Assembly: GCA_014799385.1 (NCBI GenBank)
Contig: JAAVIC010000009.1
Span: forward strand, 1 to 64,000
Origin: Oscillospiraceae bacterium
GTDB taxonomy: Bacteria > Bacillota > Clostridia > Oscillospirales > Ruminococcaceae
Direction: 5' to 3'
DNA: 64,000 bases
The notes under the pieces were generated by a model. The model was not told the origin of the DNA, searched no databases, and saw only the letters and a list, made by a program, of their open reading frames with translations. Numbering within the stretch: the stretch's first letter is position 1; each line of letters starts with the position of its first letter. This document shows, one piece after another, positions 6,868 through 15,853 of the stretch. The position numbers were made by a program, and so were the translations under genes.

Positions 6868-9456
6868 TTATTCTACCGCCAACGCTCCGTCTTTTACGCC
6901 AATGCGGACGGTATCGCCTTGGTGCAGCTTATCGGCGAGAATCTCACGGGCTATCAACGTTTCGAGATTCCGCTGCATATAGCGTTTCAGCGGACGCGCT
7001 CCGAAGCTCGGGTCGTAGCTTTCGTCCAGAATTAGCTGCTTTGCGTCCTCGGAAATTTCAAGCGAGAGCTGCTTATCTTTCAGACGCTTTGCCAGACCGG
7101 CGGCTTGCAGATTGATAATACCGAAAATCTCTGTTTTGGTAAGCGGCTTGTAGAACACGATTTCGTCCAGACGATTGAGGAACTCGGGGTGGAACGACTG
7201 CTTCAACAGCTTGTCAACATTCGAGCGGGCTTGTTCGGTGATTTGCCCGTTTTCATCGATTCCGTCAAGGATATACTGCGAGCCGAGGTTTGAGGTGAGT
7301 ATGATTATCGTGTTCTTGAAGTCGATCGTTCTGCCCTGCGAATCGGTGACTCTGCCGTCATCGAGAACTTGCAGCAGCACATTGAACACATCGGGGTGCG
7401 CCTTTTCAACCTCGTCAAACAGCACCACCGAGTACGGCTTACGGCGAACAGCGTCCGTGAGCTGACCACCCTCCTCATATCCCACATATCCGGGAGGTGC
7501 GCCGATAAGGCGGCTGACGGTGTGCTTCTCCATATATTCGCTCATATCAAGGCGGATTATGTTTCGCTCATCGTCAAACAGCGATTCGGCGAGAGCCTTT
7601 GCAAGCTCCGTTTTTCCCACGCCGGTCGGACCGAGGAACAGGAACGAACCGAGCGGTTTTCCCGGATCGTTTATCCCCGCGCGGGAACGCATAATCGATT
7701 CGGTTACGCGGCTTACTGCCTCGTCTTGACCCATAACGCGCTTGTGGAGCGTATCGGCAAGGTGGAGAATCTTCTCGCGCTCGCCCTCGACCAGCTTGTC
7801 CACGGGGATTCCCGTCCAACGTGCCACGATACGCGCGATCTCCTCATCGGTGACTTTATCGCGGAGGAGAGAGCTTGCCTTTGCCTCCTCGGCAAGCTGC
7901 TCCTCGCGCTCAAGCTCTGATTTAAGCTGAGGGAGCTTTCCATACATCAGCTCCGCCGCCTTATTCATATTGTATTCGAGTTTTGCCTTTTCGATTTCAG
8001 CGTTGGTCTGCTCAATCTCCTTACGCAGCTCCTGAACCTTGGTGATCGCGTTTTTCTCGTTCTCCCACTTCGCTTTCATAGCGTTGAACCTGTCGCGCTT
8101 TTCGGCAAGCTCCTTTTGGATATCCGCAAGGTGTTCCTGCGAGAGCTTGTCGGTCTCTTTTTTCAGAGCCGTTTCCTCGATTTCGAGCTGCATAATAGAG
8201 CGTGAAATTCCGTCCAACTCGGCGGGCATACTGTCCATTTCGGTGCGAATCATCGCGCAAGCCTCGTCCACCAGGTCTATCGCCTTATCGGGGAGAAAAC
8301 GGTCGGTGATATAGCGGTTGGAGAGCGTTGCGGCGGCGATTATCGAGTTGTCATGAATCTTTACGCCATGGAACACCTCGTACCGCTCTTTCAATCCGCG
8401 CAGAATGGAAATCGTATCCTCAACGGTCGGCTCGTCCACGAGAACCGTCTGGAATCGCCGTTCGAGCGCGGGGTCTTTCTCGATATACTTCGAGTATTCG
8501 TCCAGAGTTGTCGCGCCGATACAGTGCAGCTCGCCGCGTGCCAACATCGGCTTGAGCAGATTTCCCGCGTCCATTGCGCCCGAGGATTTCCCCGCGCCGA
8601 CAATCAAATGCAGCTCGTCAATAAACAGGATAATTCTGCCGTCCGATTTTTTCACCTCGTTAAGCACAGCTTTCAGACGCTCCTCAAACTCGCCCTGATA
8701 CTTCGCGCCCGCAATCAACGCGCCCATATCGAGCGAGAACAGCTTGCGGTCTTTCAGATTCGCAGGGACATCGCCGCGAACGATTCGCAGCGCCAGACCC
8801 TCGGCAATAGCGGTTTTTCCGACTCCCGGCTCACCGATAAGGCACGGGTTGTTCTTGGTCTTTCGCGACAAAATACGGATTACGTTGCGAATCTCGGAAT
8901 CGCGACCGATTACGGGGTCGAGCTTGTTCTGGCGCGCAAGCTCCACCAAATCCTGACCGTATTTATTGAGAACATCATACGTTTCCTCGGGATTTTGGGA
9001 CGTAACACGCTGATTTCCGCGAATTTCCTGTAACGCTTTCAGCAGATTGTTCTTGTCGATTCCGAACGATTTCAGAATACCCGAAACATCGCTGTCGGGC
9101 TTTTCAATCAGCGCAAGCAGCAGATGCTCCACGGAAATGTATTCGTCCTTCATTCGATCGGCGATTTTCTCCGCCTCGGTAAATGCCGCGTCCAGATCGG
9201 GGGAGAGGTATGTTCCCGTTTCCCTGCCACCCGATATGCGCGGCATTCCCTCGATGAACCTCAGCACTGCGGACTTCATACCCTTTGTGTCAATGCCCGT
9301 TTTGGTGAAAATCTGCGGAACAAGCCCGCCCTCATCGTTCAGCAAAGCGTACAGCAAATGCATTTGCTCCACATAGTTGTTTTGGTACGAAGCCGAAACG
9401 TTCTGCGCGGACTGTACCGCCTCAATGCTTTTTTGCGTGAATTTGTTTGCGTTCAT
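6868..9456 (-). CDS. clpB: ATP-dependent disaggregase ClpB
   Basis: 862 residues, typical for ClpB, the cytoplasmic Hsp100 ring ATPase that with DnaK rescues aggregated proteins. Two N-terminal Clp repeats (about 1-145) are followed by the first AAA+ domain with Walker A GEPGVGKT near 206 and [20 protein letters not shown]. The long coiled-coil middle domain (about 405-525) separates ClpB from ClpC/ClpA. The second AAA+ domain has GPTGVGKT near 605. No adaptor ClpP-binding loop was noticed. Upstream there is a 232-base MITE-like element and no CIRCE-type inverted repeat was seen. ATG preceded by GGAGGTAAC. Confidence 0.95.
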   Translation of the reverse strand: MNANKFTQKSIEAVQSAQNVSASYQNNYVEQMHLLYALLNDEGGLVPQIFTKTGIDTKGMKSAVLRFIEGMPRISGGRETGTYLSPDLDAAFTEAEKIADRMKDEYISVEHLLLALIEKPDSDVSGILKSFGIDKNNLLKALQEIRGNQRVTSQNPEETYDVLNKYGQDLVELARQNKLDPVIGRDSEIRNVIRILSRKTKNNPCLIGEPGVGKTAIAEGLALRIVRGDVPANLKDRKLFSLDMGALIAGAKYQGEFEERLKAVLNEVKKSDGRIILFIDELHLIVGAGKSSGAMDAGNLLKPMLARGELHCIGATTLDEYSKYIEKDPALERRFQTVLVDEPTVEDTISILRGLKERYEVFHGVKIHDNSIIAAATLSNRYITDRFLPDKAIDLVDEACAMIRTEMDSMPAELDGISRSIMQLEIEETALKKETDKLSQEHLADIQKELAEKRDRFNAMKAKWENEKNAITKVQELRKEIEQTNAEIEKAKLEYNMNKAAELMYGKLPQLKSELEREEQLAEEAKASSLLRDKVTDEEIARIVARWTGIPVDKLVEGEREKILHLADTLHKRVMGQDEAVSRVTESIMRSRAGINDPGKPLGSFLFLGPTGVGKTELAKALAESLFDDERNIIRLDMSEYMEKHTVSRLIGAPPGYVGYEEGGQLTDAVRRKPYSVVLFDEVEKAHPDVFNVLLQVLDDGRVTDSQGRTIDFKNTIIILTSNLGSQYILDGIDENGQITEQARSNVDKLLKQSFHPEFLNRLDEIVFYKPLTKTEIFGIINLQAAGLAKRLKDKQLSLEISEDAKQLILDESYDPSFGARPLKRYMQRNLETLIAREILADKLHQGDTVRIGVKDGALAVE

Positions 9457-9472
9457 AATGTTACCTCCTATC

Positions 9473-9704
9473 AGAGCGTGTTCACATTAACGCTCAACGC
9501 ACGTCTTGGTGCAAACGCCTTTTATGCGCGGCATCCGTGCCGCGCTTGGGCGTTTGCCTTAAGACATCGTGTCTTTCGGCGGATTTTCCGCATAACTTCG
9601 TTGAAAATTCTTGAAGTACATACAGTACACCTGCGAATTTTCGCCTCGTTCTGCGAAAAATCCGCTTCGAAATCCGAACATTTCGGTTAATGTGAACACG
9701 CTCT
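9473..9704. mobile_element. MITE-like element with 18-base inverted ends, nested hairpin element inside
   Basis: AGAGCGTGTTCACATTAA (9473-9490) and its exact complement (9687-9704) bound a 232-base segment with no gene. The interior includes a nested copy of the GCGGCATCCGTGCCGC hairpin element (9511-9557) and an outer GCGGATTTTCCGCA...TGCGAAAAATCCGC pairing. It separates clpB from the gene at 9714. Confidence 0.7.
9511..9557. repeat. Hairpin-in-hairpin element, copy 1
   Basis: Core GCGCGGCATCCGTGCCGCGC (9526-9545) is flanked by an outer stem GCAAACGCC / GGCGTTTGC. The same core with a different but complementary outer stem occurs at 25490, 28889 and 33157. Confidence 0.7.
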
Positions 9705-9713
9705 AGAACCTAT

Positions 9714-10811
9714 CTACATACTCGCCGTGCGTATCTCCGGAATCAGATATTTGTTCTCAAGCTCACGACGGCGTTCTATTAAAAGCATATCCTTAAAATA
9801 TTTTCTCGCTTCCTCCTCAAAAAATTCCTCGGGAAATTTTGCGGGAAGCTCCAACTCACCGCAGCAATATTCGTAGATTTTTCCATCGCTGCCGACATAC
9901 GGACCCCAATCCCCGGAAACGTGGAAATCCATCGTGTTGATGAAGTACTTATCGCCCGAAACAAAAATCGGAGCGTCAACTTCCAAAAGTATCGAAAATC
10001 CGTCAAAGTTGTTACATGAAAACGGAACGTTCATATTCAGAAATATCGTGTTCTGCCACGCGTAAACTCTTCCGTCATACAGTTCAATAAATTCACGAAG
10101 TTCATCTGTCATTTTCAACCCGTTCGGCGCGAGATATTGACTTTCAAGAATGTCCGAATCTATTATTTTGTCGGCTCGCTCATACTCCGTCAGCATCTCG
10201 TATGCGCGTTCGGAAAGCCTTTCGCGGAGCTTTCCGTCACTCTCCGCCGCCGGAACAGCTACCCGCAGCGGAGCGCGCAATGTTGTGCCGAAATCAATGT
10301 CGCTCTCCTCGCAATCAAGCACCTCGCACTGTGCTGTATCGGCTTGCGAACTCTCGCCAACAAGACGAGTAAGAACGGAATCAATATCGCGGTCAAGCTC
10401 CGACTGTTCCTCTGCCGACAGGATCAGCCCGTGTGTCGGAGCGTTCCTATATGTGGAAATATGTTCCTCATACAATCGTTTCAGCCACTCTATATCCTTG
10501 GATTTCCGTGACTTCAACGCTTCATTGGCATAAATTGTAATTGCCAACGCATTTTCTGTCATTGTGTAAGTGCGCTCTTTATCTCCATACATAAAACACC
10601 TAAGCGAAAGCGCGGCGCACTTGTATGCCATTACAATACAGTCATCAACAAAACCATTCTCGTAGAACAACTCCATCGACCTTTGAAATTCTCGTTTCAT
10701 ATCGGTATATGTCCAAAATGACAGCTTTTCAGCGGCGCAGTCGGGAACTTCCAACCGCCGCTGAAATGTCTTTAGATGTTCCCGAAATATTCTTTGAAAT
10801 TTTTTAGCCAT
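9714..10811 (-). CDS. Hypothetical protein, possibly linked to immunity genes
   Basis: 365-residue soluble protein of unknown family. The first part (about 1-200) is helical and rich in charged residues. The last third contains ELREFIELYDGRVYAWQN and SGDWGPYVGSDGKIYEYCCG, which loosely recalls the SUKH (SMI1/KNR4) immunity fold, but I cannot confirm it. The start is taken at ATG 10811 because GAGGATATT precedes it; the frame remains open upstream only inside the neighbouring gene. It begins 7 bases after the Imm7-like gene at 10819-11226, so the two are probably one operon. Confidence 0.5.
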   Translation of the reverse strand: MAKKFQRIFREHLKTFQRRLEVPDCAAEKLSFWTYTDMKREFQRSMELFYENGFVDDCIVMAYKCAALSLRCFMYGDKERTYTMTENALAITIYANEALKSRKSKDIEWLKRLYEEHISTYRNAPTHGLILSAEEQSELDRDIDSVLTRLVGESSQADTAQCEVLDCEESDIDFGTTLRAPLRVAVPAAESDGKLRERLSERAYEMLTEYERADKIIDSDILESQYLAPNGLKMTDELREFIELYDGRVYAWQNTIFLNMNVPFSCNNFDGFSILLEVDAPIFVSGDKYFINTMDFHVSGDWGPYVGSDGKIYEYCCGELELPAKFPEEFFEEEARKYFKDMLLIERRRELENKYLIPEIRTASM

Positions 10812-10818
10812 AATATCC

Positions 10819-11226
10819 TCATTGATGGTTGACAGTGTCGCTTTCAATTGTCGGAATACACGGGGAGAAATCCTCATCGATCTTATAGATACAAGTTCCC
10901 CTCTTGAAGACATATTTCTGAATTTCATTATAATGTTCATCGTCTTCGTCATCACGGAGATATATCACACCGTAACTTCCGGTGGCTGTCTTTGAGATGT
11001 TTTTGTACACCTCAATAATATCGTCAACCCCCGATGTGCGGTGATTGGAACAAATTAAAGTATTGACAAACGGAGTGCCGTTTACGCACTTTATCTCAAT
11101 TCCGCAGCCGCTGTTTGAAACAATTTCTTTCACTTTCCGCATTATTTCATCAATCTCTTTCGGCGAAAGAGAGTCCTCGTCCTCATAGGTTTCCTGAATC
11201 GATAACCACCCATGCAGTTCAATCAT
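10819..11226 (-). CDS. Small acidic protein, probable Imm7-family immunity protein
   Basis: 135 residues beginning MIELHGWLSIQETYEDED, the kind of N-terminus I associate with immunity protein 7 of polymorphic toxin systems. It is highly acidic, with a run DDEDDEH near residue 97. Such proteins neutralise a cognate secreted or contact-delivered toxin in the cytoplasm. No toxin, Rhs or secretion gene is visible in the window, so it would be an orphan immunity gene. It is the first gene of a pair with 9714-10811. The family call rests on memory of the N-terminal motif only. Confidence 0.45.
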   Translation of the reverse strand: MIELHGWLSIQETYEDEDSLSPKEIDEIMRKVKEIVSNSGCGIEIKCVNGTPFVNTLICSNHRTSGVDDIIEVYKNISKTATGSYGVIYLRDDEDDEHYNEIQKYVFKRGTCIYKIDEDFSPCIPTIESDTVNHQ

Positions 11227-11380
11227 AATGTCACCCCGTACGCTAAAACCGTTCTTGGCTGTTCCGCTCTGATATGGTCATTTATTATCAATGAGTTCAA
11301 TACCTTTTGTTAATAATTGTACCACTGAATTATTAATTTGTCAAGCGAATTTAATAAAAATTCTACAAATTTCAATTGGA

Positions 11381-11427
11381 AACCTCTAAAAACCGGTTTT
11401 GCCTTTTCAAACCGGTTTTTAGAGGTT
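11381..11427 (-). terminator. Long perfect hairpin after the CPBP protease gene
   Basis: AACCTCTAAAAACCGGTTT and its exact complement form a 19-base-pair stem with a 9-base loop just downstream of the gene ending at 11430. The tail on the minus strand is only moderately T-rich, so it may act as terminator or mRNA stabiliser. No gene is seen between 11227 and 11429. Confidence 0.6.
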
Positions 11428-11429
11428 CC

Positions 11430-12278
11430 CTATTTTTGTTTTTTGGCATTCTTTGATATTATCAAAACGAAAGTTAAGGACAGTGCATTTGATAATACAA
11501 TCCTTAAAATCTGCATTTCGTCTGTTCCCGTATCTGTAACCATATGCAGGGAATTTGTAATAAAATTATTGAAAAAGTGTTCAAATACACCCGCCCAGAC
11601 TGTGCCTGTTAAAGAGATACACAATCCCCACTCATAAGCAAGTATCCCCGACAATATTATATAGCCGACTGCCATAAAACATGCTGTTGGAATATTTATA
11701 CTTCCATCTAACAGCCATACAATTACAGTTACAATGTGCCACATACCAAATAGCAATGATTGAATAAAATTACTCTGTTTTTCAGTAAAAGATGTTTTGG
11801 TTATTTGAAAAAACAATCCACGGAACAATCCCTCTTCTGCCCATACATTTATAATATTTCCGATAATGCATATTACAACCATTGCCAAAGATGTTCTGCC
11901 AATGTTTTGATTAGTCAACGCAAAATTTGTAATAAAAAAACGAATATGTGGTGTTTTGCCCATTGCTACAAGAACAAAATACTCAACTAAATAGGAAATA
12001 AAAAAGGTGCTTATCCCAAGAAGAAGTCCAAAAGACGCGGTTCTTAAAATACCTTTTTTGCAAAAGCCTATTTCTTTCCAATTCCATCTAAGCCTTGACA
12101 AAACAATAAAGAGAGTGACAATGATGAACAGCTTGCAGATTATATTTTCCGATATGATTGTCCTGTCGGTTTTAATGAGTAAAAACTCTATATGTTTCAC
12201 AACACTGCATAGCATAAAAATAATCAATACCATTTTAAGTGCATTTTTCTTGCCTGTTGGTGTCATGCTTTTATCCAT
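11430..12278 (-). CDS. CPBP-family intramembrane metalloprotease
   Basis: 282-residue polytopic membrane protein with about eight membrane segments. It carries the CPBP (CAAX protease and bacteriocin-processing) signature: EEGLFRGLFF (motif EExxxR, about residues 168-177), then FGMWHIVTV (histidine in the second motif) and later GVFEHFFNN. Family members either process peptides or give self-immunity to bacteriocins. Here it is the last gene after a LytTR regulator and a DUF3021 protein in an AT-rich block, which suggests that it is the regulated output. There is no bacteriocin structural gene in view. Confidence 0.75.
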   Translation of the reverse strand: MDKSMTPTGKKNALKMVLIIFMLCSVVKHIEFLLIKTDRTIISENIICKLFIIVTLFIVLSRLRWNWKEIGFCKKGILRTASFGLLLGISTFFISYLVEYFVLVAMGKTPHIRFFITNFALTNQNIGRTSLAMVVICIIGNIINVWAEEGLFRGLFFQITKTSFTEKQSNFIQSLLFGMWHIVTVIVWLLDGSINIPTACFMAVGYIILSGILAYEWGLCISLTGTVWAGVFEHFFNNFITNSLHMVTDTGTDEMQILRIVLSNALSLTFVLIISKNAKKQK

Positions 12279-12287
12279 ATTTCCCTC

Positions 12288-12707
12288 CTAAATGTGTTTA
12301 TTTTTATCAACAGAGTTTTTTCTGTTATGTATTTGGAGCAACTCGTTAATTTCTTTGGCATCTTGTCGCAGTTGAAGAAGATTTAGCAATAGTGATATCA
12401 AATAAATCACAATACCCATAATAATTAAAATCCAAATCGGAACACTTGAAAACCAACCGAGAATTTCACCCCAGAAAACAACTATGATAATAACAAAAAC
12501 GTTTTCTATAAAAATTTCCATTATCCGGTATTTGAACTCAAATTTATGTATGATGAACAATCCAAGGTGCAAAAGAATATTGACTGCCAAAACTTCAAAA
12601 ACTGTGTTGATACAAAGAAATTTTCCTCTATATAATAATGCAATAGCTGATAGCACAATAATTGAAAGTCCCGTTGTTCCAAATATGTTAGAAATATTTT
12701 TTTTCAC
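12288..12707 (-). CDS. DUF3021-like membrane protein paired with LytTR regulator
   Basis: 139-residue protein with four hydrophobic segments (about residues 10-27, 34-54, 66-84 and 90-113) and a charged C-terminal helix ending in a basic tail. Size, topology and the position directly after a LytTR-domain gene fit the DUF3021 family, known membrane partners of LytTR regulators in Firmicutes that often restrain them. Its start overlaps the stop of the LytTR gene by 4 bases (12704-12707), indicating translational coupling. Confidence 0.65.
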   Translation of the reverse strand: MKKNISNIFGTTGLSIIVLSAIALLYRGKFLCINTVFEVLAVNILLHLGLFIIHKFEFKYRIMEIFIENVFVIIIVVFWGEILGWFSSVPIWILIIMGIVIYLISLLLNLLQLRQDAKEINELLQIHNRKNSVDKNKHI

Positions 12708-13162
12708 CTCTCATTTTCTCCTTTCAAAACACGTTTAATATCATTAAGGTAATTGCGATTAATATGTATTTTTTCTCCGTTATTCAATGTGGCTTCCATT
12801 CTGCTGTTAATAAGCGGCTTTATGGATTCCAAAACATTAATATTCAGAATACATGATTTGCTGACTTGTACAAAACCAAGATGGGACAGCATATTTACCA
12901 GTTGATATAAACGCAATTCTGTATGATACACTTTGTCTTTTAGATAAATAAAAGTTTTCTTGTCAACGCTTTCAACATAAAATATTTCAGATGCGTTGAC
13001 AAATATTTCCGTATTTTTATCATTACACTTTACTTGAGTGTCAAACGACTGTAATAAGGCAATAATATGCTGAACATCTTCATTCAGTTTTGCATATTTT
13101 ATTGCTACTTCTATATCATCACAAGATGAATCCTGTTCTGATTTGATTATCAAGTACACCAC
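12704..13162 (-). CDS. LytTR-family DNA-binding regulator
   Basis: 152 residues, with a short N-terminal part and a C-terminal LytTR DNA-binding domain (about 55-150): IFYVESVDKKTFIYLKDKVYHTELRLYQL, then FVQVSKSCILNINVLESIKP and INRNYLNDIKRVL are the usual LytTR landmarks. There is no receiver domain, so it is not a classical response regulator; control is likely through the DUF3021 membrane partner that follows. A long inverted repeat at 13211-13269 lies just upstream and could be its binding site for autoregulation. Confidence 0.8.
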   Translation of the reverse strand: MVYLIIKSEQDSSCDDIEVAIKYAKLNEDVQHIIALLQSFDTQVKCNDKNTEIFVNASEIFYVESVDKKTFIYLKDKVYHTELRLYQLVNMLSHLGFVQVSKSCILNINVLESIKPLINSRMEATLNNGEKIHINRNYLNDIKRVLKGENER

Positions 13163-13210
13163 CCTTTGTTTAGTCTATCATATTTTTTTTATATTGTCAA
13201 GTGTTTCGAT

Positions 13211-13269
13211 ACTAAGATGCAAATATTTATAACCAACTTACATAAGACATCGTAATTTGCATCTTTAGT
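13211..13269. promoter_or_regulatory. Long-spaced inverted repeat upstream of the LytTR gene
   Basis: ACTAAGATGCAAAT (13211-13224) and ATTTGCATCTTTAGT (13255-13269) are near-perfect inverted arms 30 bases apart, 49 bases before the LytTR start. It may be a LytTR operator pair or an RNA hairpin. Confidence 0.5.
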
Positions 13270-13376
13270 GTATAAATATCAGCTTTAATTAAGTTATTAC
13301 ATTTCTCACTATCCTATTTTATTATACAACATTAAATATAAAAAGCCTGTTGGGAGTGGATTATTTGTACAATATG

Positions 13377-13403
13377 AATCCCCCTCGGATAGGGGGATTT
13401 TTT
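13377..13403 (+). terminator. Plus-strand hairpin terminator with no obvious upstream gene
   Basis: AATCCCCCTC ggat aGGGGGATT followed by TTTTTT. The T-run is on the plus strand, yet no plus-strand gene ends here, so it may end a small RNA starting in the 13270-13370 gap or stop divergent read-through. Confidence 0.55.
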
Positions 13404-13436
13404 CAATTTGTTCAAAAATGTTATATCCTTGTTTCC

Positions 13437-13865
13437 CTAAAACCGTTCCTCTCCCTCGGCATATTCGGCTATCAGAACGGTCTTATACGGGATTCCGTTC
13501 AAGATAAAATTCGCAAGCTCGGCTATTTCAGACGGGTCGTAATTCAATACCGTGTTTATAAACAAATTCCAGGTAACTCCCTCGACCTTAAACTTTTTCC
13601 CTCCCGAATCGTTGGTATTGGGATACAACTCCACAAAAACTCCGAACGGCTTGTTAAAGTAATCGTATTGATATTCGTAATCCCACGGGATTGCGTCCTC
13701 ACGATATGACACACCGCCGCTGTTCTTATGCTTTCGCAGTTGGTGTTTTTTGTAATGCTCGTATCCGGGTTTCCCGGAGAAAAATTCGTCCAAGCACTTG
13801 TCGATTGCTTTTACCAAATCCTTCTCCGTAGCGTTTTCCGTTATAATTCCGTATTCAAAAGACAT
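13437..13865 (-). CDS. Hypothetical protein
   Basis: 142-residue soluble protein that I do not recognise. It has a charged N-terminal half (KHQLRKHKNSGG near 43-54), an aromatic central segment (PWDYEYQYDYFNKPFG near 60-75) and an acidic end EGEERF. The size and its position in the accessory block near probable immunity genes would fit a small immunity-type protein, but there is no motif to support that. ATG is preceded by AGGAGGAACAAT, so it is likely a real gene. Confidence 0.5.
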   Translation of the reverse strand: MSFEYGIITENATEKDLVKAIDKCLDEFFSGKPGYEHYKKHQLRKHKNSGGVSYREDAIPWDYEYQYDYFNKPFGVFVELYPNTNDSGGKKFKVEGVTWNLFINTVLNYDPSEIAELANFILNGIPYKTVLIAEYAEGEERF

Positions 13866-13886
13866 ATTGTTCCTCCTAAATCTATA

Positions 13887-14900
13887 TTAACTGTTCGGTA
13901 TCTCCATAACGCTCTCGCCCTCGGTCAGCTCAAAAGGAACAAGACCGTGAACGGGCGGTGAGTTGCGGATTATGTTACAGAGCAGAGCGTCCACACCGAG
14001 TTCGGCAAGGCGGACAGTATCCTGACGAACGGTGGTAAGCCGTGGGACGAAATATTCCGCCATCGGGATTCCGTCAAAGCCCACCACGGAAATATCCTCC
14101 GGAACTCGCTTGCCCATATCCCTCAGCGCACGGATCGCGCCCATTGCCACCACATCGCACACGGCAAATATCACCGTGGCTTCGGGGTAGTGCTCAATCA
14201 ATTTGTATGTGGCAGAATACGCGCTTTTCAAGTCATAGCGGCACGGCTCGCATTGTTTGTCAACATCGAACGACACGCCCAGGCTCTCGCACGCGGATTT
14301 GCAGCCCATCAATCGGCGATATGTGATCTGCGAACAGTTTATATTTCCACCGAGAAACGCGATGTTGCGATGACCTTTTTTTACCAATAGCTCGATTACT
14401 TGTTGAGCTGCCTTTACGTCATCAATAGCGAACGATGACAGGTTGCGGAAATTAAAGTCCTCGGCTGTGTTTGTCAGCAGAACGCAAGGCACGGAAATTG
14501 CCGAAAACCCGTCACGGAACAGATTCACATCGCCGCCCAGAAAGATTATACCCATGGGCTTGCGCTCGCGGCAAAGACGGTCAGCATATGTGATCTCGTT
14601 TTCGTCCTCCTCAATGTAAAACACCGAGGTATCCCAATTGGCGTCATTCAACAGCGACTGCATTTTCTCGACAAGCTCCGCGAAAAGCATATTCATTGTG
14701 CCCTTTACTATCACGGCGATTCCCGTGCCGTTCTGCTGTTTGAGATGTTTGGCATTGCTGTTCGGCTGAAAGCCTTGCTCCTCCACGACTTGCAGCACGC
14801 GCTGCCGCGTTTTATCGCTTACATCGGGATGGTTATTCAGCGCGCGGGAAACTGTTCCTATGCTGCATCCCGACAAACGGGCGATGTCCTTTATCGTCAT
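13887..14900 (-). CDS. LacI-family transcriptional regulator
   Basis: 337 residues: an N-terminal helix-turn-helix and hinge ([21 protein letters not shown], residues 2-22) and a periplasmic-binding-protein-like sugar sensor (about 60-330). It most likely controls the downstream-adjacent sugar ABC importer (14990-18240), whose upstream region contains GGAAACGTTTCC-type palindromes. The ATG at 14900 has GGAG at good spacing and matches the family start; the frame stays open upstream. A separate inverted repeat 27 bases before the gene (14928-14951) may be its own operator. Confidence 0.88.
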   Translation of the reverse strand: MTIKDIARLSGCSIGTVSRALNNHPDVSDKTRQRVLQVVEEQGFQPNSNAKHLKQQNGTGIAVIVKGTMNMLFAELVEKMQSLLNDANWDTSVFYIEEDENEITYADRLCRERKPMGIIFLGGDVNLFRDGFSAISVPCVLLTNTAEDFNFRNLSSFAIDDVKAAQQVIELLVKKGHRNIAFLGGNINCSQITYRRLMGCKSACESLGVSFDVDKQCEPCRYDLKSAYSATYKLIEHYPEATVIFAVCDVVAMGAIRALRDMGKRVPEDISVVGFDGIPMAEYFVPRLTTVRQDTVRLAELGVDALLCNIIRNSPPVHGLVPFELTEGESVMEIPNS

Positions 14901-14927
14901 ATATTTCTCCGTTCTTACAGTAAAATA

Positions 14928-14951
14928 GAGGTAAGAAATACCTCTTACCTC
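14928..14951. promoter_or_regulatory. Candidate operator of the LacI-type gene
   Basis: GAGGTAAGA aatacc TCTTACCTC is a perfect 9-base inverted repeat with a 6-base spacer, placed between the regulator start and the permease gene stop. Confidence 0.5.
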
Positions 14952-14989
14952 CATTATACTATTATAAAATCGAAAAGTCAAGCAAGAAA

Positions 14990-15853
14990 TTAACCCTTGA
15001 CCGCGCCTGCCGCAACACCCTTGATAATCTGCTTCTGGAATATCAGATAGAAGATAACAACAGGAACAATGCTCATGAAAATCAATGCCATTGTCGCGCC
15101 CATATCAACCGTGCCGTAGCTTCCCTTGAGGTATTGAATGTGAATCGGAATTGTACGGTACTTTTCAAGGTCGAGTACGAGAACCGGGAGCAGATAGTCG
15201 TTCCACACCCACATAATCTCAAGGATTCCTACCGAAACCATTGTCGGCTTCAGCATGGGTATTACGATCATAAAGAACGTGCGAACAGGACCGCAGCCGT
15301 CGATAGAAGCAGCCTCTTCAATCTCCAGCGGTATGGCTTTGACGAATCCGACAAACATAAATATCGCCAGACCCGCGCCAAATCCGAGATAAATAATCGG
15401 AATAGTCCACGGGGTATTAAGGTGAAGAGTATTCGCCGTCTTGGACAGCGTAAACATAACCATCTGGAAAGGCACTACCATCGAGAATATGCAGGTATAG
15501 TAGACGATTTTACAAAAGATGGAATTCACGCGTGCAATATACCATGCCGCCATGGTAGTGCAAATCAGAATCAACGCCACGGAGAGCACAGTAATAACCA
15601 CGCTGAACACTACCGACTTCCAGAATGGATAATTACCGAAAAGCATACCCTTTGTGTAATTTTCAAAGCCCGCAAACATATCGCCGCTGGGCAAATCGAA
15701 CGTGGTATCGCCTCTTACATAGTCGGTTTTCTTGAAGCTGTTTATCGCGACCATAACCACAGGGAAAACCCATGCAAGGCTGATTATCGACATAACAATG
15801 GTCAACACCAGCTTGCCCTTTTCCTCCGCGTTTCTTTTCTTTACAATTTGCAT
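14990..15853 (-). CDS. Sugar ABC transporter permease (MalG/AraQ-like)
   Basis: 287-residue inner-membrane permease of the CUT1 family with six membrane segments. The conserved EAA loop is EEAASIDGCGPVRTFFMIVIPMLKP (about residues 185-209), which contacts the ATPase subunit. The C-terminus ends QKQIIKGVAAGAVKG, typical of MalG-like proteins. It is the last gene of the importer operon and overlaps the preceding permease stop by one base (TAATG). No ATPase gene (MsmK type) is present nearby; in Firmicutes a shared MsmK often serves several CUT1 importers. Substrate unknown. Confidence 0.9.
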   Translation of the reverse strand: MQIVKKRNAEEKGKLVLTIVMSIISLAWVFPVVMVAINSFKKTDYVRGDTTFDLPSGDMFAGFENYTKGMLFGNYPFWKSVVFSVVITVLSVALILICTTMAAWYIARVNSIFCKIVYYTCIFSMVVPFQMVMFTLSKTANTLHLNTPWTIPIIYLGFGAGLAIFMFVGFVKAIPLEIEEAASIDGCGPVRTFFMIVIPMLKPTMVSVGILEIMWVWNDYLLPVLVLDLEKYRTIPIHIQYLKGSYGTVDMGATMALIFMSIVPVVIFYLIFQKQIIKGVAAGAVKG

